64,000 nt of DNA from Streptococcus suis YS161 (GTDB lineage Bacteria; Bacillota; Bacilli; Lactobacillales; Streptococcaceae): NCBI RefSeq assembly GCF_002760245.1, contig NZ_ASCA01000043.1:62001-126000 (forward strand), given 5' to 3'. Under the pieces are notes generated by a model that was not told the DNA's origin, made no database searches, and saw nothing but the letters and a program-made list of their open reading frames with translations. Positions 10,158 to 20,964 of this stretch are shown here, one piece after another. Position 1 is the stretch's first letter, and each line of letters begins with the position of its first letter. The position numbers were made by a program, and so were the translations under genes.

Positions 10158-11326
10158 TTCCTTTTGCTCTAAAATACATAATGGTCATTATTACAACCAT
10201 GGTCATATCAGCCATTGCGACCCCCTTGGTTCGTTTTATGTCCCTGAAGGTTGGAGCAGTCGATAATCCCAATGCGCGGCGGATAAATAAGGTGCCCATG
10301 CCTTCAGCGGGAGGGCTGGCTATCTTTGTGGCATTTACCATTTCTGTTTTATGTTTTTTACCAGGAATTGTTACCCGTGTCAATTACCATGGCACTTACT
10401 TGCATTATATCTGGCCCCTGGTCCTAGCATCCAGCATTATCGTTCTTACGGGATTCATTGATGATGTCAAGGAGCTAAAGCCTGCTCCTAAAATGTTTGG
10501 TATTCTAGCTGCAGCGACGATCATTTGGATTTTTACGGAATTTCGTTTTGATAGCTTTAAGATTCCTTTTGGAGGACCTTTCCTTCAATTTCCTGTCTGG
10601 CTCTCTTTTCTATTAACGGTCCTTTGGATTGTTTCCATTACGAATGCAGTCAACTTGATTGATGGTCTGGATGGTCTGGTTTCGGGAGTATCGATTATTT
10701 CCCTGACAACGATGGGAATTGTGTCTTATTTCTTTTTGCATGATAGCAATATTTTTTTGACCTTAACCATCTTTGTTTTGGTTGCGGCGATTGTTGGATT
10801 TTTACCTTATAACTATAATCCCGCCATCATTTATCTTGGCGATACAGGAGCCCTTTTCATCGGGTTTATGATTGGAGTCTTGTCCCTTCAAGGACTGAAA
10901 AATTCGACAGCTGTTGCAGTGGTTACTCCGATGATTATTCTTGGAGTGCCTATTACGGATACTGTAGTAGCCATCATTCGTCGAAAATTGTCTGGGCAAA
11001 AAATCTATGAAGCAGATAAGATGCATCTGCATCATCGCCTGCTCTCTCTGGGACTTACTCATCGTGGCACAGTATTAGTGATTTACGCCATCTCTTTCTT
11101 ATTCTCCCTGACCTCTCTTTTGCTCAATGTTTCGAGTCGAATAGGGGGGATTCTCCTATTGGTGACCATGGGACTGGGGATTGAGATTCTCTGTGAATTG
11201 ATTGGCATCTTTGGTGAAAATCGCATGCCCCTGCTCAATCTGCTTCGTTTCATTGGAAATAGTAGCTATCGTCAGGAACGGATAGAGGCCTATAAAAAAC
11301 GACAGGAAGAAAAGAAAAGAAAATAA
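10154..11326 (+). CDS. rgpG: UndP N-acetylglucosaminyl 1-phosphate transferase
   Basis: 390-residue polytopic membrane enzyme of the MraY/WecA/TagO family. It transfers GlcNAc-1-P to undecaprenyl phosphate, starting wall polysaccharide synthesis (RgpG/TagO in streptococci). Conserved cytoplasmic-loop motifs are present: PSAGG near residue 50, FIDDVKEL near 97, NLIDGLDGL near 170, YLGDTGALFIG near 230, and a histidine-rich loop HLHHRLL. It starts within the mecA stop (ATGA overlap). A terminator follows at 11346. The symbol follows streptococcal usage; tagO or wecA would also fit. Confidence 0.92.
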   Translation: MIPFALKYIMVIITTMVISAIATPLVRFMSLKVGAVDNPNARRINKVPMPSAGGLAIFVAFTISVLCFLPGIVTRVNYHGTYLHYIWPLVLASSIIVLTGFIDDVKELKPAPKMFGILAAATIIWIFTEFRFDSFKIPFGGPFLQFPVWLSFLLTVLWIVSITNAVNLIDGLDGLVSGVSIISLTTMGIVSYFFLHDSNIFLTLTIFVLVAAIVGFLPYNYNPAIIYLGDTGALFIGFMIGVLSLQGLKNSTAVAVVTPMIILGVPITDTVVAIIRRKLSGQKIYEADKMHLHHRLLSLGLTHRGTVLVIYAISFLFSLTSLLLNVSSRIGGILLLVTMGLGIEILCELIGIFGENRMPLLNLLRFIGNSSYRQERIEAYKKRQEEKKRK

Positions 11327-11345
11327 GAATCTTTCTAAACAAGAT

Positions 11346-11368
11346 AAGAGCCGTCAGGCTCTTTTTTT
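11346..11368 (+). terminator. Terminator after the UndP-GlcNAc transferase gene
   Basis: AAGAGCC / GGCTCTT stem with a GTCA loop and a T7 run. Confidence 0.88.
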
Positions 11369-11397
11369 GATATAATATAGTGGATATGGTTAATTAA

Positions 11398-11550
11398 TAC
11401 TCAATGAAAATCAAAAGTAGCCTAGGAAACGAAGCCGAAGATAGAACTCTGTTACTATCTTATTTCAAGGTAACAGGCTGAAAACCTCCACTGGAGCTTT
11501 TCACTCATCAAGGTAAGTTGACAACGGATAATTTTGATTTTCGAAGAGTA
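11398..11550. repeat. MITE-like element with terminal inverted repeats
   Basis: About 153 bp bounded by TACTC-aat-GAAAATCAAAA at 11398-11416 and the inverted TTTTGATTTTC-gaa-GAGTA at 11532-11550; the 19-bp ends match except for the central 3 bases. There is no coding capacity. This type of small palindromic element is common in streptococcal intergenic DNA, but I cannot name the family. Confidence 0.6.
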
Positions 11551-11615
11551 TAAAATTGTCAGAAAAGACTATTTTATAGATTAACACTCTCTGAAAATCA
11601 TCATTAACAAGAAAA

Positions 11616-11773
11616 GAGGCTGGGCTCAAGCCCCGCACCACTTCTCAAAGTTAGCGTCAACATCTCAGCGCAGTAGTGGTTGATTGAGTTTAACAGTCCA
11701 GTGGAGTGAGGCTGGGCTCAAGCCCCGTACCGCTTCTCAACGTTAGTGTCAACATCTCAGCGCAGTGGTTGAT
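11616..11773. repeat. Direct duplication, 92-bp period
   Basis: Two copies start at 11616 and 11708, both opening with GAGGCTGGGCTCAAGCCCCG and continuing with a CTTCTCAA(A/C)GTTAG(C/T)GTCAACATCTCAGCGCAGT pattern in two blocks. The second copy is shorter and runs into the 12-bp hairpin at 11773-11812. GGGCTcAAGCCC is itself a small stem. Confidence 0.7.
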
Positions 11774-11921
11774 TGTCAGATTTGTTCGTGTTTTACACTC
11801 CAAATCTGACAATTACGACTGTTGCGAACAAAGTTCGCTCTATTTCCAACCTCAAAAGGTTCACTGAACCTTTTGAGCTGTGCGGGGGCGGGAGTGAAAC
11901 AGTCTGGGAATAGACTGTTTC
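11773..11921. repeat. Cluster of four perfect palindromes
   Basis: Stems read directly: TTGTCAGATTTG/CAAATCTGACAA (11773-11784 with 11801-11812), GCGAAC/GTTCGC (11824-11838), CTCAAAAGGTTCA/TGAACCTTTTGAG (11851-11877, 13 bp around one base) and GAAACAGTCT/AGACTGTTTC (11896-11921). The last hairpin recurs at 51569-51588. Confidence 0.75.
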
Positions 11922-12076
11922 AGCTCAACAACTTAAAACGAAAAATTGTTGACGAACTCTTCTATGAATGGTCGAGTTCTTTCCCCACTGCCAAAGTTGA
12001 GTCTTATCGGTGTATCTAGTTAGCTTGGTCAATTAATGTGGTTTTTGAAGAGGACAAAAATGAAAAGGAGCACAGC

Positions 12077-12850
12077 ATGTCAGTATTAGAAATCAAAGAC
12101 CTTCATGTGGAAATTGAAGGCAAAGAAATCTTGAAGGGTGTGAATTTGACCCTTAAAACAGGTGAAATTGCAGCCATCATGGGACCGAACGGAACAGGGA
12201 AATCCACCCTTTCAGCAGCCATCATGGGTAATCCAAGTTATGAAGTTACCCAAGGCGAGATTCTGTTTGACGGTGTCAATATTTTAGAATTAGAAGTCGA
12301 TGAACGTGCCCGTATGGGACTCTTCTTGGCTATGCAATACCCGTCAGAAATTCCAGGGATTACTAATGCGGAATTTCTTCGTGCCGCAATGAACGCTGGT
12401 AAGGAAGATGAAGACAAAATTTCTGTCCGTGATTTCATCACCAAGTTGGATGAAAAGATGGAGCTCCTCAACATGAAAGAGGAAATGGCAGAGCGTTACC
12501 TCAACGAAGGTTTCTCAGGTGGTGAGAAAAAACGCAATGAAATCCTACAATTGCTCATGTTAGAGCCAACTTTCGCCCTTCTTGATGAGATTGACTCAGG
12601 TTTGGATATTGATGCCCTCAAAGTCGTGTCAAAGGGGATCAATGCTATGCGTGGTGAAGGCTTTGGTGCTATGATTATCACTCACTACCAACGCTTGCTC
12701 AACTACATCACGCCTGATGTAGTCCATGTCATGATGGAAGGCCGTGTCGTGCTTTCAGGCGGACCAGAATTGGCGCAACGCTTGGAAAAAGAAGGATATG
12801 TCCAAGTCGCAGCTGAGCTTGGCATCGACTACAAAGAAGATGACATTTAA
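12077..12850 (+). CDS. sufC: Fe-S cluster assembly ATPase SufC
   Basis: 257-residue ABC-type ATPase of the SufBCD scaffold, which builds Fe-S clusters in the cytosol. Walker A is GPNGTGKST, the signature is FSGGEKKRNEI (the Suf-specific form), and Walker B is FALLDEIDSGLDID. Start chosen at MSVLEIKDLHVE, 6-7 bases after AAAAGGAG; an in-frame ATG at 12038 has no ribosome-binding site. First gene of sufCDSU, with sufD 16 bases downstream. Length and motifs are typical. Confidence 0.96.
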   Translation: MSVLEIKDLHVEIEGKEILKGVNLTLKTGEIAAIMGPNGTGKSTLSAAIMGNPSYEVTQGEILFDGVNILELEVDERARMGLFLAMQYPSEIPGITNAEFLRAAMNAGKEDEDKISVRDFITKLDEKMELLNMKEEMAERYLNEGFSGGEKKRNEILQLLMLEPTFALLDEIDSGLDIDALKVVSKGINAMRGEGFGAMIITHYQRLLNYITPDVVHVMMEGRVVLSGGPELAQRLEKEGYVQVAAELGIDYKEDDI

Positions 12851-12866
12851 GTCTTTGGAGGAAGTT

Positions 12867-14129
12867 ATGACCAAAGAAAAGATTCAAGAATTTTCAGCCT
12901 TGCAGGCAGAACCAAGCTGGTTGACAGACCTGCGTCTTAAGGCTTTTGACAAAATAGCAGAGCTGGACTTGCCGGTTATCGAGCGGGTCAAATTTCACCG
13001 TTGGAACCTTGGTGACGGAAGCCTAGCCACAAATGATGAAATCGGTGCTGTGCCGGATTTTACAGCTATCGGTGACAATCCTATGTTGGTTCAAGTTGGC
13101 AGCCAAACGGTTCTAGAACAGTTGCCGGTTGACCTTGTAGAGAAAGGTGTAGTCTTTACAGACTTTGCCTCAGCCATGGATGTCATTCCTGATGTCATTG
13201 AAAAGTACCTCGGCGCTGCCGTAGCCTACGATGAGCACAAATTAGCGGCCTACAACACAGCCTATTTTAACGCAACTGCGGTACTTTACGTGCCAGACAA
13301 TGTAGAAATTGACCAGCCAGTTGAAGCTCTTTTCTACCAAGACAGCACCAGTCCAGTTGCCTTTAACAAACGTGTCCTTATCATCGCAGGAAAAAACGCC
13401 AAGCTTAATTATCTAGAACGCTTTGAAAGTCTGGGCGACGGCGCAGCAGCGACTTCAGCCAATATTGTCGTGGAAGTAATCGCCCTTGCTGGTAGCCAAA
13501 TCAAGTTTGCGGCTATTGACCGCCTTGGTAAGCATTTGGATACCTACCTCAACCGTCGCGGCTATCTTGGAAATGATGCAACGATTGACTGGGCGATTGG
13601 TCTGCTCAACGAAGGAAATGTCATTGCGGACTTAGACAGCGAATTAAAAGGAAACGGCAGCCATGCCAACCTTAAGGTTGTTGGACTATCTTCCGGTCGT
13701 CAGGTACAAGGTGTGGATACGCGCGTGACCAACTACGGTCATAATTCGGTCGGTCACATCCTGCAACATGGGGTAATCTTAGAAAGTGGAACCTTGACTT
13801 TTAATGGTATCGGACACATTGTTCGTGGTGCTAAAGGTGCGGATGCCCAGCAGGAAAGCCGTGTCCTCATGCTGTCTGACAAGGCTCGCTCCGATGCCAA
13901 CCCAATTCTCCTCATTGATGAGAATGAGGTCACAGCTGGACACGCAGCTTCAATCGGGCAGGTGGATCCAGAAGATATGTACTACCTTATGAGTCGTGGC
14001 CTGGACCGAGCAACAGCTGAACGCTTGGTTGTTCGCGGTTTCCTTGGTGCAGTCATTACAGAAATTCCTGTCAAGGAAGTTCGTGACCAACTGATTGCCG
14101 TCATTGAAGAAAAACTAACAAAGAGATAA
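12867..14129 (+). CDS. sufD: Fe-S cluster assembly protein SufD
   Basis: 420-residue SufB/SufD-fold protein (UPF0051), partner of SufB in the SufBC2D scaffold. The C-terminal beta-helix core shows family features such as GLSSGRQVQGVDTRV, SVGHILQHGVI and ENEVTAGHAASIGQVD, with the terminal helical YYLMSRGL motif shared with SufB. Start at MTKEKIQEFSAL is preceded by GGAGGAAG; the longer frame beginning inside sufC is rejected. Spacing to sufS is 3 bases. Function is well supported. Confidence 0.95.
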   Translation: MTKEKIQEFSALQAEPSWLTDLRLKAFDKIAELDLPVIERVKFHRWNLGDGSLATNDEIGAVPDFTAIGDNPMLVQVGSQTVLEQLPVDLVEKGVVFTDFASAMDVIPDVIEKYLGAAVAYDEHKLAAYNTAYFNATAVLYVPDNVEIDQPVEALFYQDSTSPVAFNKRVLIIAGKNAKLNYLERFESLGDGAAATSANIVVEVIALAGSQIKFAAIDRLGKHLDTYLNRRGYLGNDATIDWAIGLLNEGNVIADLDSELKGNGSHANLKVVGLSSGRQVQGVDTRVTNYGHNSVGHILQHGVILESGTLTFNGIGHIVRGAKGADAQQESRVLMLSDKARSDANPILLIDENEVTAGHAASIGQVDPEDMYYLMSRGLDRATAERLVVRGFLGAVITEIPVKEVRDQLIAVIEEKLTKR

Positions 14130-15783
<1,654 letters not shown>

Positions 15784-15955
15784 GCATCAATATAGTCATT
15801 TAGTTTTTCTTTTATTACTTCGTTAACTCGCTTTGCCGTACTCCAGTACTGTCTGCAGCTCGTTGCCTAGTACTAAAAGTAAACTAAAAGACTATAAATA
15901 AACAAAAAATGAAAATCATACAGAAAGGATTGTTCAGTTTCTGATTGGAAATGAA
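15784..15955. repeat. sufU-sufB gap: copy of a dispersed inverted-repeat element
   Basis: A 26-base arm at 15795-15820 (GTCATTTAGTTTTTCTTTTA then TTACTT) is identical to the inverse of 29988-30013, and TACTAAAAGTAAACTAAAAG at 15871-15890 is the inverse of 29807-29826. So the same repeat family occupies this gap and the one after the LCP gene. No gene is seen. Confidence 0.75.
15922..15929 (+). promoter_or_regulatory. Displaced Shine-Dalgarno of sufB
   Basis: AGAAAGGA, perfectly complementary to the UCCUUUCU at the 3' end of streptococcal 16S rRNA, lies 138 bases before the sufB ATG and is separated from it by hairpin-forming DNA. No ribosome-binding site occurs at normal distance; AAGGGG at 16046-16051 is 16 bases away and its Gs are paired in the hairpin. 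Confidence 0.6.
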
Positions 15956-16063
15956 ATTGAACTCGCCCTAGAAGCTTTTGAAAAAGATAAATCTCCGCGT
16001 GTGTTTGCACACGAGGTCGATTCCCTATTTTTCATTTGCTTTCTTAAGGGGCCATGTATCTTA
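15956..16063 (+). repeat. Hairpin element between Shine-Dalgarno and start codon of sufB
   Basis: About 108 bases from ATTGAACTCG to TGTATCTTA. Basal stem GCCC (15965-15968) / GGGC (16049-16052); then GAAGC / GCTTTC and TTTTGAAAAA (15976-15985) / TTTTTCA (16028-16034); apical CGTGTG-TTTG-CACACG (15998-16013). Upstream, 15932-15962 can form its own hairpin (GTTCAGTTTC / GAAATTGAAC). Same family as the elements before pdhC, pdhD and uvrA. Confidence 0.75.
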
Positions 16064-16067
16064 TATT

Positions 16068-17483
16068 ATGTCAGAAGAAAGAATTGAACCAACCCCGATT
16101 GACCTTGGGGAATACAAATTCGGTTTCCATGATGAGAACGTGGAACTGGTGGCTTCGACTGGTAAGGGCTTGAGTGAAGAAGTCATTCGTGAAATGTCCC
16201 GTATCAAAGGCGAGCCTGAATGGATGTTGGAATTCCGTTTAAAATCCTACGAAACCTTCAAGAAAATGCCGATGCAGACTTGGGGAGCCGACTTGTCTGA
16301 ACTGGATTTTGACGATATTGTTTACTATCAAAAACCGTCGGATAAGCCAGCACGCAGCTGGGATGATGTGCCAGACAAAATCAAGGAAACATTTGAACGC
16401 ATCGGTATCCCAGAAGCTGAGCGTGCTTACCTGGCAGGAGCTTCTGCCCAGTACGAATCAGAAGTGGTCTACCATAACATGAAGGAAGAGTACGACAAGC
16501 ACGGTATTATCTTTACAGATACTGACACGGCTCTCAAGGAACACCCAGAGCTCTTCAAAAAATACTTTGGAAAACTCGTTCCGCCGTCAGATAATAAACT
16601 AGCTGCCCTCAACTCAGCGGTTTGGTCAGGTGGTACCTTCATCTATGTACCAAAAGGCGTTAAATTGGATATTCCACTCCAAACCTATTTCCGTATCAAC
16701 AACGAAGGAACAGGTCAGTTTGAACGCACCCTCATCATCGTAGATGAAGGGGCAAGTGTTCACTACGTAGAAGGTTGTACTGCTCCGACTTACTCGACGG
16801 CTAGCCTCCACGCTGCTATTGTGGAAATCATTGCCCACGAGGGTGCCTACATGCGTTACACGACCATTCAAAACTGGTCAGACAACGTTTATAACTTGGT
16901 AACCAAGCGTGCTCGTGCTGAGAAAAATGCTACAGTTGAGTGGATTGACGGAAACCTTGGTGCCAAAACGACCATGAAATACCCTGCGGTTTACTTGGAA
17001 GGCGAAGGAGCACGCGGAACCATGTTGTCCATTGCCTTTGCCAACAAGGGTCAGGTTCAAGATACCGGTGCCAAGATGATCCACAATGCACCGCGGACTT
17101 CATCTTCTATCGTATCCAAATCCATTGCTCGTGGCGGTGGAGAAGTCAACTACCGTGGTCAAGTCACTTTTGCTAAAAACTCAGCCAAGTCTATCAGCCA
17201 CATCGAGTGTGACACTATTATCATGGATGATATTTCCAAATCAGACACCATTCCATTTAATGAAATCCACAACTCACAAGTGGCCCTCGAACACGAAGCC
17301 AAAGTATCAAAAATCTCAGAAGAACAGCTCTACTACCTCATGAGCCGAGGCCTATCCGAGTCAGAAGCCACAGAGATGATTGTTATGGGCTTTGTCGAAC
17401 CATTCACCAAAGAACTCCCAATGGAATACGCAGTCGAACTCAATAGACTGATTGCCTATGAAATGGAGGGGTCGGTTGGTTAG
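16068..17483 (+). CDS. sufB: Fe-S cluster assembly scaffold SufB
   Basis: 471-residue SufB, the main scaffold on which SufC and SufD assemble Fe-S clusters. Diagnostic stretches are [25 protein letters not shown] in two parts, the Cys-containing [17 protein letters not shown], and the C-terminal [20 protein letters not shown]. Start [13 protein letters not shown] matches the usual SufB N-terminus. No ribosome-binding site sits next to this ATG; a hairpin element intervenes (15956-16063). An in-frame ATG at 15978 lies inside that element and is rejected. The gene is split from sufCDSU by 284 bases of repeats. Confidence 0.95.
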   Translation: MSEERIEPTPIDLGEYKFGFHDENVELVASTGKGLSEEVIREMSRIKGEPEWMLEFRLKSYETFKKMPMQTWGADLSELDFDDIVYYQKPSDKPARSWDDVPDKIKETFERIGIPEAERAYLAGASAQYESEVVYHNMKEEYDKHGIIFTDTDTALKEHPELFKKYFGKLVPPSDNKLAALNSAVWSGGTFIYVPKGVKLDIPLQTYFRINNEGTGQFERTLIIVDEGASVHYVEGCTAPTYSTASLHAAIVEIIAHEGAYMRYTTIQNWSDNVYNLVTKRARAEKNATVEWIDGNLGAKTTMKYPAVYLEGEGARGTMLSIAFANKGQVQDTGAKMIHNAPRTSSSIVSKSIARGGGEVNYRGQVTFAKNSAKSISHIECDTIIMDDISKSDTIPFNEIHNSQVALEHEAKVSKISEEQLYYLMSRGLSESEATEMIVMGFVEPFTKELPMEYAVELNRLIAYEMEGSVG

Positions 17484-17681
17484 ATTTTTGGCAATTTAGC
17501 AAACATGAGTTTGCTAAAAGCCACAAAATCTCCAACCGACGTTGGAGATGAGGAGCGACGGCAGTCGCTCCTCTTTGTAATTCGGCCAACCTTGTGACTC
17601 AAACAGCCTTAAAGCTGTTCAAGCCTGTCAAACTCCCCACTGAAGTTGGAGATAAGGAGTAGCGGATGTCACTCTGCGATA
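17484..17681. other. Hairpin-rich region after sufB
   Basis: Perfect stems at 17496-17517 (TTAGCAAAC/GTTTGCTAA), 17530-17547 (CTCCAAC/GTTGGAG) and 17550-17573 (GAGGAGCGAC/GTCGCTCCTC followed by TTTG, the probable sufB terminator). A second degenerate block with AACTCCCCACTGAAGTTGGA follows near 17631 and resembles 29900-29960. No gene. Confidence 0.65.
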
Positions 17682-17722
17682 AAAAAATAGTATGTCGAAA
17701 ATCGTTCGACATACTATTTTTT
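17682..17722. terminator. Bidirectional terminator between sufB and the carboxypeptidase gene
   Basis: 18-bp perfect stem AAAAAATAGTATGTCGAA / TTCGACATACTATTTTTT (17682-17699 and 17705-17722) with a 5-base loop. T runs on both strands serve the two convergent genes. Confidence 0.9.
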
Positions 17723-18962
17723 ATAATTTTTCATTGACATAGCGGACAAATTGATTCCACCAAGAGAAAGGCCAGGATGCTTCTTTCATATCGCTAGGGA
17801 TAATCATATCGACACTAGCTTGCTCGGAAATATAACCTTTTCCAATGAGATCTTGATCTTTCAGTTGCAGTTTGCCAACCAAGGTCCCTGCTTTGAGGGG
17901 AGCATCAATTTCTTTTATATCCGTTGTGAAAGTTGCGGTGGGGACATTATCAGTTTGATTTCGTTGAACAACAGTTAAATCTGCTGCTGCAACAACAGGA
18001 CTTGTTTCTTTTTCACCATTGAAAACCTTTATCTTACTACCTTCAAAAGCTTCCCCTTTTTTTACTAGCGTAACAAGCGAAAAGTTAGAATAAACATAGT
18101 TCATCAAATCATTTGTCGCGACAAATCGATTTTCAGGGTAAGTCAACCCATCTGTAGCATTTAGCACCACAGTAATAATTCTCATGCCGGCTTGATTGGT
18201 TGTCGCAACAAAACTTGAACCTGCTGAGTTTGAGGTCCCTGTTTTTAAGCCGTCAACCCCTCCACGAGCGTGAGTACCATCGCTTAGCATTTGGTTGGTG
18301 CTATAGTAAGTGTAGCCACCAAAATCGTAGGCGTTTAGTGAGGTAATGTCGAGTACCTGAGGATAGTCGAGTATTAATCGTCTTGCAATGGTAGCAACAT
18401 CTAAGGCTGAAAACATATTTACATCTTCGGGACTGGAACCTGGATAAATATTTTCACCCAAGTCGGTATTGTCTAGTCCGGATACATTTACAATCTTTGC
18501 GTCAGTAATTCCCCATTCTTGGACTTTTGCTTTCATTCGATCCACGAATGCAGCTTCGCTACCGGCTATTTTTTCTGCCAGAGCAATAATAGCACTATTG
18601 GATGATGTTATCAAAGAAGCGTTTAATAGGTCTCTTACTGAATAGGAACGTTCATCTAGGTTGACATTGCTTAATTCTGTATTAGAAGTGAGGCTATAGG
18701 GATAATCAGAAATATCTACCATAGTATCTAAAGTAATCTCACCCTTTGCCAGTGCTTCGTAGACCAGGTAAATGCTCAATATCTTACTGATAGAAGCAAT
18801 GCTTGCTTTGGTTTCGGCATCTTGCTCATACAAGATTTTGCCGCTACTTACTTCAACTGCGATAGCATGCTTGGCTGCAACAGAAAAATCTTCTGCCATA
18901 ATCGGTGTGGAAGTCAAAAAAAATGCAAGAATCGTAGTGAGTGTTATTAGAAGTTTACGCAT
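17721..18962 (-). CDS. dacA: D-alanyl-D-alanine carboxypeptidase (low-molecular-weight PBP)
   Basis: 413-residue S11 serine peptidase that trims the terminal D-Ala from peptidoglycan pentapeptides. Signal peptide at residues 1-24 (FLTSTPIMAED). SxxK is in ASISKILS (about residue 58), SxN in SSNSAIIAL, and KTG in GLKTGTSNSAG. A PBP5-like C-terminal domain and a terminal amphipathic, Trp-rich membrane anchor (WPFSWWNQFVRYVNEKL) follow. An extended -10 promoter lies at 18992-19000. Corresponds to streptococcal PBP3/DacA, though some species have several copies. Confidence 0.92.
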   Translation of the reverse strand: MRKLLITLTTILAFFLTSTPIMAEDFSVAAKHAIAVEVSSGKILYEQDAETKASIASISKILSIYLVYEALAKGEITLDTMVDISDYPYSLTSNTELSNVNLDERSYSVRDLLNASLITSSNSAIIALAEKIAGSEAAFVDRMKAKVQEWGITDAKIVNVSGLDNTDLGENIYPGSSPEDVNMFSALDVATIARRLILDYPQVLDITSLNAYDFGGYTYYSTNQMLSDGTHARGGVDGLKTGTSNSAGSSFVATTNQAGMRIITVVLNATDGLTYPENRFVATNDLMNYVYSNFSLVTLVKKGEAFEGSKIKVFNGEKETSPVVAAADLTVVQRNQTDNVPTATFTTDIKEIDAPLKAGTLVGKLQLKDQDLIGKGYISEQASVDMIIPSDMKEASWPFSWWNQFVRYVNEKL

Positions 18963-18991
18963 AATCGTTCCTTTATCTGTTATTTGTTTCT

Positions 18992-19000
18992 ATTATATCA
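18992..19000 (-). promoter_or_regulatory. Extended -10 promoter of the carboxypeptidase gene
   Basis: On the minus strand TGA-TATAAT (plus-strand ATTATATCA), about 30 bases before the start codon. Confidence 0.6.
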
Positions 19001-19110
19001 CAAGAAATGTGAGAAAAACTTGGGAAAAACATGTAAAAAATGAGAAAATGCTGAAAAATTATGTTTTTACAAAATTTTCTGACAAAAAGGCTTTATTTAA
19101 GAAAAATTTA

Positions 19111-19119
19111 TGATATAAT
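19111..19119 (+). promoter_or_regulatory. Extended -10 promoter of oppA
   Basis: TGA-TATAAT, about 55 bases before the oppA start. No convincing -35. Confidence 0.6.
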
Positions 19120-19173
19120 GATTTCTATAAGACATGTAATAAGTGTCAAACAAAAAGAAAACAGAGGTGTTTT

Positions 19174-20964
19174 ATGAAAAAGACAACGAAACTTTTTGCA
19201 CTTGCAGGTGTGACTCTCCTTTCAGCATCTGTTCTTGCAGCATGTGGTTCTAAACAATCAGGTGCAGCAAAACAGGAATTGTCATTCCCATCTGAAGTAA
19301 AACAAGATGGGACAGCTGTTTCTGACGCTCAGTTGAAATATGCATGGGTATCACCAACAACTTCATCAGGTCTTTTGATTGATGAATTGACTGAAAACAC
19401 AACTGACTCAACCTTTGGTGGTTTTGTTGATATTCCACTTTTTGGTTGGGATGGTGATCGTAAGTTAGATGATTCTGGTCTTGCTAAAGCTGAATTTGAT
19501 GTGAAAGGTAAGAAAATTACGGTTAGCTTGACTGGTAAGGACTACAAGTGGTCAGATGGTCAACCATTCACTATCAACGACTATATCTTTACGATTAAGT
19601 CAATGGCAAGCAAAGACTATACAGGTGTTCGTTTTGATGATAAATTCTTGAACATTGAAGGTATGAAAGAATTCGTTGCTGGAACAGCTTCTGACATCTC
19701 TGGTCTTAAGAAAATTGATGACTATACAGTAGAATTGACTGTGAAAGAAATGTCACCTTCTATGATGTATGCCGGTGGTGATGTTCCATCCTATATCCAA
19801 CCAGAGCACATCTATAAAGATATTCCTGTAGCAGATTGGGAAAAGAGCGAGTACTCACGTACTGCTAAGCTTGTAGGTATGGGTCCATGGAAGATTAAGG
19901 AAATCGTAAACGGTGAGTCTATCACTTACGTACCAAACGAATACTACTTTAAAGGAAAAGTTCAAAAAACAAGTTCATTGAAGGTTGATATTGTATCTCC
20001 TGATACTATTGTTTCTGAAATGAAGGCTGGTAACTATGACATCGCTGAGATGCCTGTTGACCAGTTGGATTCATACAAAGAAGCATCCAACTTGAATATT
20101 GTTGGTTCATTGGATTCAGCTTACGAGTACATTTCATTCAACTTTGGTAAATATGACGAGGCTGCAGGTAAAAACGTCATGGATGAAAATGCTAAAATGA
20201 ATGATGTAAAACTTCGTCAAGCGATTGCCTATGCAATTGATACCAAGACAGCTGGTGAGTCATTGTACAATGGTCTTTACCACCCAGCAAAATCATTGAT
20301 TATCTCATTCTTCGGCGATATTCATGATTCAGAGTTGGAAGGTTATTCATACGATCCTGAAAAAGCTAAGAAACTCTTAGACGAAGCTGGCTATAAAGAT
20401 GTAGATGGCGACGGAATCCGTGAAGGTAAAGATGGTAAAGAATTCAAGATTACCTTTGCAGCTCGTAAACGTACTGAAGCTAACGAAGCACTTGTACAAC
20501 AGTACATTGCTTGGTGGAAAGAAGTCGGCTTGAACGTTGAATTGTACACAGGTCGTACAGTTGAAATCAACTCATTCTACGATGCAATTCAAGCAAATGA
20601 TCCTGCTATCGATATGTATGCTGGTGGCTGGTCTACAGGTTATGATCCAAACCCAACAGGTACTTGGGGACCTATCGCAGCCTTCAACATGTCACGCTTC
20701 GTGTCTGATGAAAACACTAAATTGTTGAATGCAATCAGCTCAACAGAATCATTTGATGATAAGAAAAATGTTGAGAACTATAAGGCTTGGCAAAAATATG
20801 CTTACGAACAAGCATTTGCTATTCCAACATTTGAATCTGAAAGGGTTACAGCACTTAACAAACGTGTGAAAAACTATGATTCTAACTATGGTTCAGCTTC
20901 AGGAAATGGTATTGCTTATGAAGGTATTGAACTAACTGCTGACAAAGGTGTAGCTGCAGAATAG
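19174..20964 (+). CDS. oppA: Oligopeptide-binding lipoprotein OppA
   Basis: 596-residue extracytoplasmic peptide-binding protein (SBP_bac_5) that captures oligopeptides for import by OppBCDF. A lipoprotein signal with lipobox SVLAAC puts the anchored Cys at residue 25. The binding domain runs from about residue 60 to 580, with the KWSDGQPFTINDYIFTIKS region and conserved YDPNPTG near the C-terminus. AGAGGTG precedes the ATG. A terminator at 20992-21017 follows, so oppA can be made in excess over the membrane subunits, which have their own promoter. Peptide specificity is unknown. Confidence 0.93.
   Translation: MKKTTKLFALAGVTLLSASVLAACGSKQSGAAKQELSFPSEVKQDGTAVSDAQLKYAWVSPTTSSGLLIDELTENTTDSTFGGFVDIPLFGWDGDRKLDDSGLAKAEFDVKGKKITVSLTGKDYKWSDGQPFTINDYIFTIKSMASKDYTGVRFDDKFLNIEGMKEFVAGTASDISGLKKIDDYTVELTVKEMSPSMMYAGGDVPSYIQPEHIYKDIPVADWEKSEYSRTAKLVGMGPWKIKEIVNGESITYVPNEYYFKGKVQKTSSLKVDIVSPDTIVSEMKAGNYDIAEMPVDQLDSYKEASNLNIVGSLDSAYEYISFNFGKYDEAAGKNVMDENAKMNDVKLRQAIAYAIDTKTAGESLYNGLYHPAKSLIISFFGDIHDSELEGYSYDPEKAKKLLDEAGYKDVDGDGIREGKDGKEFKITFAARKRTEANEALVQQYIAWWKEVGLNVELYTGRTVEINSFYDAIQANDPAIDMYAGGWSTGYDPNPTGTWGPIAAFNMSRFVSDENTKLLNAISSTESFDDKKNVENYKAWQKYAYEQAFAIPTFESERVTALNKRVKNYDSNYGSASGNGIAYEGIELTADKGVAAE

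Larger units (their letters stand above)
11327..12076. other. 750-bp repeat- and palindrome-filled gap before sufC
   Basis: No credible gene. In order it holds a terminator, a MITE-like inverted repeat (11398-11550), a 92-bp-period direct duplication (11616-11773), and perfect hairpins at 11773-11812, 11824-11838, 11851-11877 and 11896-11921, then the sufC ribosome-binding site. A 65-codon open frame (11822-12019) runs through the palindromes and is rejected as a gene. Confidence 0.75.

Noticed and set aside
11822-12019. 65-codon open frame in the repeat-filled gap
   Set aside because: It runs through palindromes and repeats, has no ribosome-binding site and no plausible protein.
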